From Desulfocapsa sp. (GTDB lineage Bacteria; Desulfobacterota; Desulfobulbia; Desulfobulbales; Desulfocapsaceae), in the NCBI GenBank assembly GCA_022712895.1, contig JAFLJS010000074.1:1-32334 (forward strand): DNA of 32,334 nucleotides. Direction: 5' to 3'. Below the pieces are notes generated by a model, which was not told the DNA's origin, ran no database searches, and worked only from the letters and a program-made list of their open reading frames with translations. Both the position numbers and the translations under genes were made by a program. Below are positions 1 through 8,213 of this stretch, piece by piece (the stretch's first letter is position 1; each line of letters opens with the position of its first letter).

Positions 1-51
1 ACTCAAGTCTAAGGGGGAGTAATTTTCTAATATATAATTTTGTACGGCCAT
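1..51 (-). CDS. 5' end of an unidentified gene running off the left edge
   Basis: On the minus strand an ATG at 51 is preceded by a near-ideal ribosome binding site (AGAAGGAGG, five bases before the ATG), and 17 open codons run to the window edge (MAVQNYILENYSPLDLS). An extended -10 promoter lies about 50 bases upstream. Start signal, promoter and open frame together support a real gene, but 17 residues are too few to identify a family. Confidence 0.5.
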   Translation of the reverse strand, partial: MAVQNYILENYSPLDLS

Positions 52-99
52 ACGTTCCTCCTTCTTCTTTTGTAGAAAAAACAGGGTATTAATGACCTT

Positions 100-108
100 A
101 TTATACCA
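100..108 (-). promoter_or_regulatory. extended -10 promoter of the left-edge gene
   Basis: Minus strand TGGTATAAT is a perfect -10 hexamer with an extended TGn element. No good -35 is visible, as is common for extended -10 promoters. Transcription would start near 93, giving a leader of about 42 nt before the ATG at 51. Confidence 0.5.
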
Positions 109-453
109 TAAGCTCGATCGTTATGTTATTACGTATATAGGGGAGATATCTTAAGTTTCGTATCGGTGCAAAACAGCATCTGTTTACTAAAACATACAGA
201 GCTTGCCATCATAAAAGGTTATTTTCACCCTGAGGTTCTCCCAAAAAAATCGACCCAGATTGTTTTGTCAATTTGGCCATTCCAAAATGCTTCTTCGCCA
301 ATTTTCCCTTTTGAAGGGTTAAACAAAAAACCTAATGCTCTCAACACTGTAGGCTTTTGAGCATATTAATAATACATATCCTGACATCCTTACATGACTT
401 GTACTTTTTACATATAAGCCATTTAAGCTTCATGATCACTTCAGTTTAAATTA
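109..453. other. AT-rich intergenic stretch between two divergent genes
   Basis: No credible gene. A 64-codon open frame at 166-360 starts without a Shine-Dalgarno sequence and resembles no family I know. A 6-bp inverted repeat (ATGCTC at 335-340, GAGCAT at 359-364) is present without a U-tract. The stretch separates the left-edge gene (minus) from the methyltransferase (plus). Confidence 0.4.
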
Positions 454-483
454 TTGCTTTTCAAATAGAAAAAATGCTATGAT
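454..483 (+). promoter_or_regulatory. promoter of the DNA methyltransferase gene
   Basis: TTGCTT (454-459), an 18-nt spacer and TATGAT (478-483), with an extended TG in front of the -10. The predicted transcription start near 490 lies downstream of the ATG at 483, so it argues for the start codon at 516. Confidence 0.5.
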
Positions 484-515
484 TGGGTACTTTAATTATA
501 TTCGACGAGGAAAAT

Positions 516-1916
516 ATGGACAGTACCCTGCTAGACGTTAAATCGGTCTCTACTATATTAGATATTTCTCTGCAACAAGTTAGAAATTTGTGCCGGGGTG
601 ACAAAATACCAGCCCAAAAAATTGGCGGTGCTTGGATTATGTATGAACAAGATATCAATGAATATTATGATGTTACATCTTGTGGAAAAGCAAAAAACCA
701 AAGTGCACAATACACCTCTATAGACATAGAGTCCACTCAAAAACCAATTGCACTGAGTTTTTTTAGTGGGGCCATGGGGCTTGATCTGGGTCTTGAGCAA
801 GCTGGCTTTGATACTTTATTGTGTTGTGAAATTGATAATGCTTGTAGAAAAACTATCACTAAGAACAAGCCTGACATCGCGTTAATTGGTGACATTCTTG
901 ACTACAACGCAAAGGACATCAGAAAACTTGCAAAGTTACCGAGTGATCGTGAAATTGATTTAGTAGTTGGTGGCCCTCCATGTCAGGCATTTAGTACAGC
1001 AGGAAAAAGAAAAGGATTAGATGATATTCGAGGAAATGTATTTATTAGCTTTCTTGAAATGGCTATTGAACTGAATCCAAAATTTATTGTTATTGAAAAT
1101 GTTCGAGGACTGTTGTCTGCCCCATTAAAACACAGACCACACAACCAACGTGGAGCTGGTTATACTCCACTACTTCCTGAAGAAAAAAGGGGTGGTGTCT
1201 TAAAGTATGTCCTGGATGTGCTCCGGAATGCAGGGTTTGGAGTTAATTTTAATCTCTATAATTCTGCAAATTTTGGCACACCACAAAAGCGTGAACGGGT
1301 TGTCATTTTATGTTCACGGGATGGTGAAAAGCTACCCTTCTTAACTCCGACTCATTCTGAAAATGGGGATTTTGAACTTCCGAAATGGCGTACTTTTAGG
1401 AGTGCTGTCTCGATATTAAAAAATGTTAAGCACGAGCATTTAGAATTCCCCGAAAAGAGACTAAAATATTATAGGATGCTTAAGCATGGACAAAATTGGA
1501 GAAATTTACCAGTTGACCTACAGAAAGAGGCACTGGGGAAAACTTATTATTCGGGAGGCGGTCGAACAGGATTTTTTCGTAGGATCGATTGGAACAAACC
1601 AGCTCCTACATTGGTAACTCATCCAGCAATGCCTGCTACAGACTTAGCACACCCAACAGAAAACAGACCGTTAAGCGTACAAGAGTATAAAACATTACAG
1701 GAGTTTCCATACAGTTGGAAAATAGAAGGGAGCTTGATTGAGAAATACAGACAAATTGGCAATGCAGTTCCTTCTGGCTTGGGACAAGCTATAGGGAGAT
1801 TGCTTATTGCGTATATGACCAAAAAACCAATTATAAATTATGACGGTTTTAAATATTCACGATATAGAAATACCGACACTATTAATTGGGAAAAGGAGAT
1901 ATCAAAACAACATTAG
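516..1916 (+). CDS. C5-cytosine DNA methyltransferase with N-terminal excisionase-like HTH
   Basis: Type II modification enzyme that methylates C5 of cytosine in duplex DNA using S-adenosylmethionine. Visible motifs (numbering from the ATG at 516, 466 residues): I around residues 79-98 (SFFSGAMGLDLGLEQAGF); IV GGPPCQAFS with catalytic Cys156; VI ENVRG near 194; VIII QKRERVVIL near 257; and IX/X near the C-terminus (APTLVTHP, QIGNAVP). The first ~55 residues form a separate MerR/excisionase-type helix-turn-helix (LLDVKSVSTILDIS, then GGAWIMYEQDINEYY), unusual for this family and possibly used for autoregulation. The start at 516 is preferred to 483 because GACGAGG lies just upstream and the promoter overlaps 483. 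It converges with the putative restriction gene five bases away. The target sequence cannot be read from the sequence. Stop is TAG. Confidence 0.93.
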   Translation: MDSTLLDVKSVSTILDISLQQVRNLCRGDKIPAQKIGGAWIMYEQDINEYYDVTSCGKAKNQSAQYTSIDIESTQKPIALSFFSGAMGLDLGLEQAGFDTLLCCEIDNACRKTITKNKPDIALIGDILDYNAKDIRKLAKLPSDREIDLVVGGPPCQAFSTAGKRKGLDDIRGNVFISFLEMAIELNPKFIVIENVRGLLSAPLKHRPHNQRGAGYTPLLPEEKRGGVLKYVLDVLRNAGFGVNFNLYNSANFGTPQKRERVVILCSRDGEKLPFLTPTHSENGDFELPKWRTFRSAVSILKNVKHEHLEFPEKRLKYYRMLKHGQNWRNLPVDLQKEALGKTYYSGGGRTGFFRRIDWNKPAPTLVTHPAMPATDLAHPTENRPLSVQEYKTLQEFPYSWKIEGSLIEKYRQIGNAVPSGLGQAIGRLLIAYMTKKPIINYDGFKYSRYRNTDTINWEKEISKQH

Positions 1917-1921
1917 CAAAA

Positions 1922-2669
1922 TTAGTGACCGAGAGCTTTCAAATCTTCCGTGGTCGTTTTTCCAACTTTTTTAAATATTTCAATCAGTGAGTTATAGGTT
2001 CCAGCCTCCCCAACAAATTCCCAATATTCTTTTCCGATCAGGACACAGGGGTCTAGCCTCATGTTGAAAATTTTGGATGGCACCCCCCCAATTGTAATCA
2101 GTTCGACTTGGCCCACCAGGATTATAATAAAGCCCCAAGTATGTGTGATAGTCAGGAGAATGGGCCTTGAGCAGCAACATGTCTTTCTTGGCAATTTCTG
2201 TTTGGTCAATATTTGGTTTTACAGTCTTGAGAGATATAAAGATTTCAGTGTCACCCCTTTTAATCCATAAGTCAGAGATAACTCGGTGAACAACGTAACC
2301 ACCTTTTTGATGGGCTTCTATTTTCTTTAACTCTTTTTTCCAATCTGGAACAGCATCACCACTTCTCAATGATGCTAAAATCCTTCCTATTTCATCGACT
2401 GCCCCAGTGTTAACGTTTGCCATAGTTTCTTTCTGGCGAACACACATAGCACCACTTGCTTCAGCTAAAATTGCAGAAATTGCTTCCATCGGCCCTTGAC
2501 CAAAAGATGTGGAAAATGACCTTTCAAAAGCTGACGCTTTAATCAATTTCTTGGTCAATAAGGCTTCATGGAATGGTCTCTGTGTGGTATCTTTTCCTAC
2601 TCGCGTTATTGCCCTGTCTACACAATCCTTTAGAATTTCAGTGATTTTCTTACGTGTCGCTTTTTTCAT
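1922..2669 (-). pseudogene. putative type II restriction endonuclease (TdeIII-like), frameshifted in a poly-G run
   Basis: The partner of the adjacent methyltransferase would cut unmodified DNA. The main reading frame (2669 to 1992, 225 residues) begins after AGGAAACATCGTAC-ATG. An N-terminal block with FHEALL and AFERSFSTSFGQG resembles what I remember of the TdeIII family (GGNCC cutters); WIKRGDTEIFISLKTVKPN could be the nuclease core (E and K of a PD-D/ExK fold). After YNWG the frame turns into an unrelated tail, while the -1/+2 frame continues with family-like residues (LIGKEYWEFVGEAGTYNSLIEIFKKVG) and stops at 1922. Removing one G from the seven at 2083-2089 joins the frames into about 248 residues. 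This is an inactivating mutation, a phase-variable tract or a sequencing error. The convergent position beside a C5 methyltransferase supports a restriction-modification pair; the exact family is recalled, not searched. Confidence 0.6.
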
Positions 2670-2700
2670 GTACGATGTTTCCTGTTGTCGAATTCAACTA

Positions 2701-2712
2701 CACTAAATAGTG
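2701..2712. promoter_or_regulatory. inverted repeat upstream of the restriction gene (possible operator)
   Basis: CACTA-AA-TAGTG is a perfect 5-bp inverted repeat 31-43 nt upstream of the restriction gene's ATG. Its position fits an operator for a regulator such as the HTH fused to the methyltransferase, but no second copy was seen at the methyltransferase promoter. Confidence 0.25.
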
Positions 2713-3253
2713 CTTGTTAGATGGAAACAGAAATCCACTGACTTTACAAGAGATATTCCCAAGCTATACGCAACTTGAATTTAAGCTATGGTTTCAGCAC
2801 GTTATACTTTAAGCACGAATAGCGATTGGAAACGGCAAGCCAATTTATGCAGTTTTATTATTTGTCTCTTCACAATTAGAATCGAATACATAAATTGTTA
2901 ATTATATTTAGTTAATATTTTATATACCCGATTCCAATCTCAGCCTTGTGCATAAACAAAACCGACGCTCTACTCTATACGATCTATAGAGAACCAAAGA
3001 AGAAAGAAGATTGTGCACATGGGTAGTACGAGAGAGGGAAAGGTTTGAGGGTACTTAAATTACCCAGGTATTGATCAGCTTCCAGATTTAACCCAATTAA
3101 GCATTGATCCACCGGTTCATTTTGATGACAAGAGATTTTAAAGAGAAAAACCCCCTTGAACATAACCACCTACTCTTGCAATTCAAATCGATCAAGTCAA
3201 AGTTTAAGGGAGAGATGATAACTACAATAAGGCTTAAAAAACCAGCCTCCTTT
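2713..3253. other. intergenic stretch without a recognisable gene
   Basis: About 540 bp, very AT-rich in its first half. The only open frames are 60-80 codons, lack ribosome binding sites and overlap each other on opposite strands. A perfect 7-bp inverted repeat CTCTATA-cgatc-TATAGAG lies at 2973-2991. A short stem AGGCT/AGCCT (3230-3248) lies just after the NYN gene stop and could be a weak terminator for it. Confidence 0.4.
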
Positions 3254-3970
3254 TCAAGTTGTTTTTTTCTTTCGTGCGTCCCTAACCAGATAGGAATTTC
3301 CTTGTCCACGCTTGAGCTCAAACAAGTCAATGGCCTTAAAAAGGCTACTTAGATTTTTATAACCATAATTGCGACTGTCAAAAGAGGTCTTGTTCGATAT
3401 ATGCGAGCCGACTGGACCAAGAGCTGCCCAACCGCTATCTTCCTCGGTTGCTTCAATTGCTTGGCGTAGTAGATTTATAAGTTTGGTATCAGATTTAATA
3501 TTCTTCGATTTTGTTTGTGTGGTACCATCCTTTCTCGGTTCCTGATCTAAAAATAAAAATTTAGAGCATGCGTTCACAAATGGTGAAGGAGCCTTACGTT
3601 CACCGAACCCTAGCACGACCTTACCTTCCGCGAGAGCGCGTGTAACCATTGGAGTAAAATCACAATCGGATGATACGAAACACATTACATCTATATCCTT
3701 GGTATACATCACATCCATTGCATCGATAACAAGAGCAATATCCGAGGCATTTTTCCCTTTTGTAAGATCATATTGCTGCACTGGTTGAATTGCATATTCG
3801 TGTAAAAGCTCTTCCCAAGATTTCAGGGTAGGATTCTTCCAATTTCCATAAGCCTTTCTTATTGTTACAACGCCATACTTTGCGACTTCGCTCAAAACGT
3901 CTTCGAATTTACTTGCGGGTGCATTATCTGCGTCTATAAATAATGCGATCTTTTGTTTTGATTCATTCAT
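3254..3970 (-). CDS. NYN-domain putative ribonuclease with C-terminal OST-HTH/LOTUS domain
   Basis: PIN-like nuclease fold (LabA/DUF88 group). Acidic catalytic-type residues are visible in FIDADN (residues 12-16), ASDIALVIDAMD (76-86) and VSSDCDF (99-105), the usual metal-binding set of NYN domains. A linker near 145-160 leads to a LOTUS/OST-HTH RNA-binding domain (about 160-235, ending NSYLVRD). Such proteins are thought to bind and cleave RNA; the substrate is unknown. The ATG at 3970 is chosen over an in-frame GTG at 3982 because GAGG lies upstream of the ATG and the conserved domain starts right after it; length 238 residues. It follows the FmdB-like gene on the same strand by 127 nt, so the two may be cotranscribed. 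Confidence 0.85.
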   Translation of the reverse strand: MNESKQKIALFIDADNAPASKFEDVLSEVAKYGVVTIRKAYGNWKNPTLKSWEELLHEYAIQPVQQYDLTKGKNASDIALVIDAMDVMYTKDIDVMCFVSSDCDFTPMVTRALAEGKVVLGFGERKAPSPFVNACSKFLFLDQEPRKDGTTQTKSKNIKSDTKLINLLRQAIEATEEDSGWAALGPVGSHISNKTSFDSRNYGYKNLSSLFKAIDLFELKRGQGNSYLVRDARKKKTT

Positions 3971-4097
3971 TTCAAGTTGCACCTCTTTTTTGGATTTACA
4001 GAAGATATACTAACCAGCAGGCCTAGGAGGATTGTCTTATACAAAACCGCTTGTGGGTCGTATGGTGGCTACTCCCCCTCCCGCTACTCGATTACGC

Positions 4098-4262
4098 TTA
4101 ACTTTTTTTTGAGGTAATAGCTTGAAACGATGAAATCTGCCGCTTGACCTTATCGCTTTTGCATTTCGGACAGGTAAAATTTTTCCTTTCATACTCTGAA
4201 AGAGTTACAGCTATGGAAAACTTATGATTACACGTTTGGCACATGAATTCGTATACAGGCAT
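4098..4262 (-). CDS. FmdB-family zinc-ribbon small protein
   Basis: A 54-residue protein: MPVYEFMCQTCNHKFS at the N-terminus, then FTCPKCKSDKVKRQISSF. The two CxxC knuckles (CQTC and CPKC) about 23 residues apart form a zinc ribbon typical of the FmdB/putative regulatory protein family (PxYEF-C-x-x-C signature). Function in most bacteria is unknown; a regulatory role is suggested by the family name only. AAGGAG seven bases upstream sets the ATG. A good promoter lies at 4302-4331. It is divergent from the DUF6172 gene and upstream of the NYN gene. Confidence 0.88.
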   Translation of the reverse strand: MPVYEFMCQTCNHKFSIAVTLSEYERKNFTCPKCKSDKVKRQISSFQAITSKKS

Positions 4263-4301
4263 TGGCAATCTCCTTTTCAGCTAACCATTATTCTTAATTA
4301 A

Positions 4302-4331
4302 ATTTTATGTTATGAGATGGCTGTCTGTCAA
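4302..4331 (-). promoter_or_regulatory. sigma-70 type promoter of the FmdB-like gene
   Basis: Minus strand: TTGACA (4331-4326), 18-nt spacer, TAAAAT (4307-4302). A start near 4295 gives a leader of about 33 nt with AAGGAG before the ATG at 4262. Confidence 0.6.
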
Positions 4332-4362
4332 GGACCAGTATGGTACTTAATGAAAAGATTCT

Positions 4363-4380
4363 GCAATACGACTATATTGC
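4363..4380. repeat. small inverted repeat in the divergent fmdB/DUF6172 intergenic region
   Basis: GCAATA-cgacta-TATTGC, a perfect 6-bp inverted repeat with a 6-nt loop, 67 nt upstream of the DUF6172 start. Could be an operator; no further evidence. Confidence 0.25.
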
Positions 4381-4446
4381 ATTTATGAAGAAGCAAATGA
4401 CACTTGACGGATGTTTTCATATTAAAAAAAGGATAAAAGGATAAAA

Positions 4447-4740
4447 ATGAGAAAAATTTACAAATTGACTCACCCTAAAATTAAAGTCGATAGACTGGTG
4501 GAAGGTATAAGACACGATGTTAAAAAATACGTTAAACGAGAGCGTAAAAAAACATTACCGCAGGGCGTCGATTATTGGGATTTTGACTGTAAATTCGGCA
4601 ATACGGTTGAAACGTTGCAGGAGATTCACCTTGCCGAGATGAATACCTATATTGATCGAGCCAAAGAGCAGGAGCTTGAGTCATTTTGCATTGAAATTCA
4701 AGTACAGCCAGGGCACAGAACAAAAAAGTCTAACACCTGA
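4447..4740 (+). CDS. DUF6172-like conserved hypothetical protein
   Basis: A 97-residue cytoplasmic protein with no signal peptide or membrane segment. The centre HDVKKYVKRERKKTLP-GVDYWDFDCKFG and the C-terminal IEIQVQPGHRTKK match what I recall of the DUF6172 family, small proteins of unknown function found in many proteobacteria. It is rich in Lys/Arg in its first half. Ribosome binding site: a repeated AAAAGGAT motif directly upstream, the nearer copy at a good distance. rsgA follows 58 nt downstream, so they are probably cotranscribed. Confidence 0.75.
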   Translation: MRKIYKLTHPKIKVDRLVEGIRHDVKKYVKRERKKTLPQGVDYWDFDCKFGNTVETLQEIHLAEMNTYIDRAKEQELESFCIEIQVQPGHRTKKSNT

Positions 4741-4798
4741 TGAATTTGTCAGGAGACAAAAGAACAGGGGGAGAACTGGTGAACAGTCAAGGTGGAAA

Positions 4799-5878
4799 AT
4801 GGGTTGTATTTCCATGAAGTTGAAAAAACTTGGAATGAATAGTTGGTTTAAAGACCATGCTCGAAAATCCTGTGCAACTGACCATCAAATAGCCAGGGTA
4901 ATGGTGGTTGACAGGGGGCAGTATACTGTAAGATCTGAGCATGGCGATGTACCTGCAAAGGCAACACGCAAATTCATGAAAGCGACCACGTCGTCCATCG
5001 ATATGGCATGTGTCGGAGATTGGGTATGTATGGATAACCCGGGCTCACAAGAGTATGCGAGCATCCATGCTGTCCTGCCCAGGAAATCATTTCTGCGCCG
5101 TAAATCAGCAGGCAAGGGTACCAAGTTGCAAATGATCGCAGCAAATATTGATGTGATTTTCATTGCCCAATCGTGTCACTACGATTTTAATGTGAGTAGG
5201 CTTGAACGGTATCTGATGATGGCGACTGAAGGCCATGTGGCACCAGTGATTATTCTCACCAAAACGGATCTGGTTACGACAGATGCATTGCAACAACTGA
5301 TAACGGAAATTCGTGACGAAGGGATTACCGCCAGGATCATTGCTCTCAGTAATGTCACAGGGACTGGCTTGAACCAGGTGAAAGAGAGTATGGAATTCGG
5401 AAAGACATACTGTCTTGTTGGTTCCTCCGGAGTTGGTAAGAGTACGATCATCAACCGACTCCGGGGCGATGACACATTGAGAACACAGACAGTAAGTACT
5501 TCCGGAGAAGGGAGACATACGACGGTTCGTCGTCAACTTTTTGTTCTTGAGCAGGGTGCTTTGCTAATAGATACCCCTGGAATGCGAGAGATTGGTATAC
5601 TTGCCGTCAATGATGGGAGGACGGATGATAACTTTTCTGACATCCAGGACCTTGCCTTGCAGTGCCGTTTTACCAATTGCGGCCACAGAAAAGAACGTGG
5701 ATGCGCAGTGTTGCAGGCGATCGAAGAAGGGACACTGCACCTGGAACGTTATCAGAATTATGTAAAGCTCAAGACGGAATCAGAGCACAATGAACATTTA
5801 AGTTCTCATAAAGGCCGAAAAACCAGACCGTCTGGCCATGTTATTCACCATGTAAGGAAACGCACGAGTAAATCATGA
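4799..5878 (+). CDS. rsgA: ribosome small-subunit-dependent GTPase RsgA (YjeQ)
   Basis: Circularly permuted GTPase that acts in late maturation of the 30S subunit. Order seen (numbering from 4799, 359 residues): N-terminal OB fold (about 30-110); G4 TKTD (154-157); G1 GSSGVGKST (208-216); switch I GEGRHTT (236-242); G3 DTPG (258-261); then the zinc knuckle Cys289, Cys294, His296, Cys302. The C-terminal tail is basic (KGRKTRPSG). The open frame extends upstream to 4652 but overlaps the DUF6172 gene; family proteins begin near MKLKKLGMNSWF. The ATG at 4799 follows AAGGTGG; the ATG at 4814 is an alternative. truA follows closely. Confidence 0.93.
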   Translation: MGCISMKLKKLGMNSWFKDHARKSCATDHQIARVMVVDRGQYTVRSEHGDVPAKATRKFMKATTSSIDMACVGDWVCMDNPGSQEYASIHAVLPRKSFLRRKSAGKGTKLQMIAANIDVIFIAQSCHYDFNVSRLERYLMMATEGHVAPVIILTKTDLVTTDALQQLITEIRDEGITARIIALSNVTGTGLNQVKESMEFGKTYCLVGSSGVGKSTIINRLRGDDTLRTQTVSTSGEGRHTTVRRQLFVLEQGALLIDTPGMREIGILAVNDGRTDDNFSDIQDLALQCRFTNCGHRKERGCAVLQAIEEGTLHLERYQNYVKLKTESEHNEHLSSHKGRKTRPSGHVIHHVRKRTSKS

Positions 5879-5924
5879 GGCCTAAAGATTGCCTCAAATC
5901 TTCGACCCGGAACAACCAATAACT

Positions 5925-6710
5925 ATGAGTAGAAAAGACAAGCAACGCCGCTATAGAATAATACTTGAGTATGACGGTACCAATTTCAGCGGCTGGCAGA
6001 AACAAGTGGATGCCCGCACTGTGCAGGGGGATGTACTGAAGGGGGCTGCGCGTGTTTTTGGTAAAGTCCCGATGGATCTTCAAGGCTGCGGGCGAACCGA
6101 TTCAGGAGTTCATGCTCTTGAATATGTGGCCCACCTTGAGGTTGCAGATGATATGGGCCCGCATGAAGTTGCAAGAAAGCTCAATGAAACCCTGCCCAAA
6201 GATATCGCCGTAAAGTCGGTTGAGGCAGCGGGCTTACGTTTTCACGCACGTCATAACTGCATAGCCAGAAGCTATATATATCAGCTGCGCACAGAAAAAT
6301 AGGCCTTTGGCAAACGTTATGACTGGTGGGTTCATGAGAAGTTGGATCTACCAGCTATGCAGCATGCCGGATCGCTTATGACAGGCATGCATGATTTTGC
6401 CTCTTTTGCCGAGAAAAAGGAGCTTAAAAGATCAACCAAATCATTGATTCATAAAGTTGAGGTTTTTACAGAGAAAGAAATTCTCAAGATCCGGGTTGTC
6501 GGGTCTCATTTTCTGTGGCATATGGTTCGACGAATGGTTGGGATTTTGGTCGAGGTTGGCTGTCACCGCCTAACAGAGGCAAATATTAAAAATATACTCG
6601 AAGGGCACTCTGATGTTTTACCATCTCATCATACTGCACCAAGCGCTGGCCTGTTTTTCGAGAAAGCCTTCTATGACAGTGAGGGACTGGCAGATTTTTT
6701 GAAGGAGTAA
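5925..6710 (+). pseudogene. truA: tRNA pseudouridine(38-40) synthase TruA interrupted by an in-frame UAG
   Basis: TruA converts U38-U40 of the tRNA anticodon arm to pseudouridine. The first part carries the active site GCGRTDSGVHA with catalytic Asp. At 6300-6302 a TAG interrupts the frame right after RSYIYQLRTEK; the same frame then continues AFGKRYDWWVHEK to the family C-terminus (GSHFLWHMVRRMVG, TAPSAGLFFEKAFY) and a TAA at 6710. With the amber read as a residue the protein would be 261 residues, normal for TruA. No base is inserted or lost, so a point mutation (for example CAG to TAG), readthrough or a base-calling error are the options. ATG 5925 is chosen by alignment with family N-termini; the frame is also open from a TTG at 5889. 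Downstream of rsgA by 46 nt. Confidence 0.85.
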
Positions 6711-6730
6711 TTTTTGTAATTCAGAACGTT

Positions 6731-6763
6731 TCAAGATAATCATCATAAGTATGATTATCTTGA
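6731..6763. terminator. perfect 13-bp inverted repeat between convergent genes
   Basis: TCAAGATAATCAT, 7-nt loop, ATGATTATCTTGA. It lies between the end of truA (plus) and the end of the ATP-grasp gene (minus). There is no U-tract on either side, so it is not a textbook intrinsic terminator, but its position between convergent ends suggests a bidirectional transcription stop or an mRNA 3'-end stabiliser. Confidence 0.45.
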
Positions 6764-6935
6764 GATCTGACGTGATTGAAAATTATTTCTGAAAAATGGC
6801 CTTGGACAGCAGGCCCAAAGAGAACAAATAGAGTCAAAACCCACTGCTACATACAGTTGCCGCAAATGGACACTTTTCAAAAAACAGCGTAACCTGAGAT
6901 TCGTTTAAACGTTCAGATAACAACCTACAAGATTA

Positions 6936-8213
6936 TTATTCCCTTGTGACACCTAAAGATTTCAATGAATTTTCCAGTTGGCCGATCTGTTTAAGGTTTT
7001 CGGCCATAATCACAATCGCAAAACCACCAGTTCCTGGTAACTCTTTGCAGTTAAGAGGAAATACAGAGTTCAATTTATTACCGTTGTAAATATGTGGTGC
7101 CAAACGATCAACAAGTTCTGGAAAAGAACATGGAGTGGTTTTGGTTTTAATAAATTTCCAGAAAGGCACAGGAGTTGCGGTCAATTGCTCAATGTTGTGT
7201 ACGACCATGTTCACATAGGACGATCCATTAAAACGGGCATTATTTTCCACTGGAAATATCCCCTCTCCTGAGACGATATAATCAAGCCCTACCACACCAC
7301 AATATCCGTTTTCTGCCATATGGCTAACGATACGATGTGAGCTCTCATAAATAACGTCATAGACGTCCTGGTTTGGTTGCTGTCCTTTTACGTTACCAAT
7401 ATGCACCATACCTTGCTCGCATATCTGATCCAACATGCCAAGGTGGTGAATGGCTTTGTCTCGACCTATTACCCATTGATCATTTGGAGTAGAGGTTATG
7501 AAGTTCAAAAACGGTTCAATAAGGACCTGTTTTTCTCCACTGTCAGCGATTTCACGATATAAACTATCCAAATTGGTACCTGTCGTCTTATATAACGACA
7601 TCCCAAACTCACCCAGAGTACCACGAATTATAACTGTTTCATGATCTCTAAGATAGCGTCTGACCATGCTTTTCATTTCCGAGCGATTTGTATTCTCATC
7701 CGGATGAAAAGTAAATGTTCCTCCCTCAATCACCGGAATGGTTAATTCTCGGCATATGGCTTTAAACTCTGCCTTATCGTTATATTTCAGAGAAAGCGCA
7801 TGCGAGGAACCAAAAAGATCAGCGCCAAGAACGTCCGCTGCTTTTACTTCCAAATCTCCACTGAACCATGGCGTATACACTGGTTTCCTGGTCAGCTTGT
7901 TAATGACCTTCAGCACTGGATCTGGATCTTCGATAATTAGCTCAGATAGGCTCTGCTCAGCGGAAGTGGCATTATATTCTACGATATGGTTGGGCCCCAA
8001 ATCACACAAACGGAGCCAATCATAGTAATCCCGGTCCAGTGTGGTTCGCAAAAGCACCAGATCATCAAAACTAGCTGCGGCTAATGCCCTATCGCATTTT
8101 GAACGTACTGAAGCATTACGCCGTGGAAACTGGGAGAAACTATCTGCCCCGTAGATTACCAGTTCTTTTTTATCTTCAGAGATGCACGTTCTAAAAGGTC
8201 GTTGGTCTGTCAT
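6936..8213 (-). CDS. ATP-grasp domain ligase of an amino-alcohol/lipid headgroup operon
   Basis: 425 residues; ATP-grasp enzymes join a carboxylate to an amine or similar nucleophile through an acyl phosphate. Signs: a lysine/acidic block SLKYNDKAEFKAICRELTIP followed by a Gly-rich strand; TVIIRGTLGEFGMSL (ATP-binding strand and loop); VLIEPFLNF; and the C-terminal metal-binding block GVVGLDYIVSGEG-IFPVENNARFNG with E, N, N and R. I cannot name the substrate. Its ATG (8213) overlaps the stop of the CDP-alcohol phosphatidyltransferase as ATGA, so translation is coupled, and it is the last gene of the operon. The frame continues upstream to 8294 but that part overlaps the previous gene. The operon context suggests amino-acid or peptide decoration of the product made upstream. 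Confidence 0.8.
   Translation of the reverse strand: MTDQRPFRTCISEDKKELVIYGADSFSQFPRRNASVRSKCDRALAAASFDDLVLLRTTLDRDYYDWLRLCDLGPNHIVEYNATSAEQSLSELIIEDPDPVLKVINKLTRKPVYTPWFSGDLEVKAADVLGADLFGSSHALSLKYNDKAEFKAICRELTIPVIEGGTFTFHPDENTNRSEMKSMVRRYLRDHETVIIRGTLGEFGMSLYKTTGTNLDSLYREIADSGEKQVLIEPFLNFITSTPNDQWVIGRDKAIHHLGMLDQICEQGMVHIGNVKGQQPNQDVYDVIYESSHRIVSHMAENGYCGVVGLDYIVSGEGIFPVENNARFNGSSYVNMVVHNIEQLTATPVPFWKFIKTKTTPCSFPELVDRLAPHIYNGNKLNSVFPLNCKELPGTGGFAIVIMAENLKQIGQLENSLKSLGVTRE

Noticed and set aside
166-360. 64-codon plus-strand open frame upstream of the methyltransferase
   Set aside because: No start signal and no family resemblance; it sits in AT-rich intergenic DNA.
4652-4798. N-terminal extension of rsgA
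   Set aside because: It overlaps the DUF6172 gene in another frame, and family proteins begin near residue 1-6 of the chosen start.
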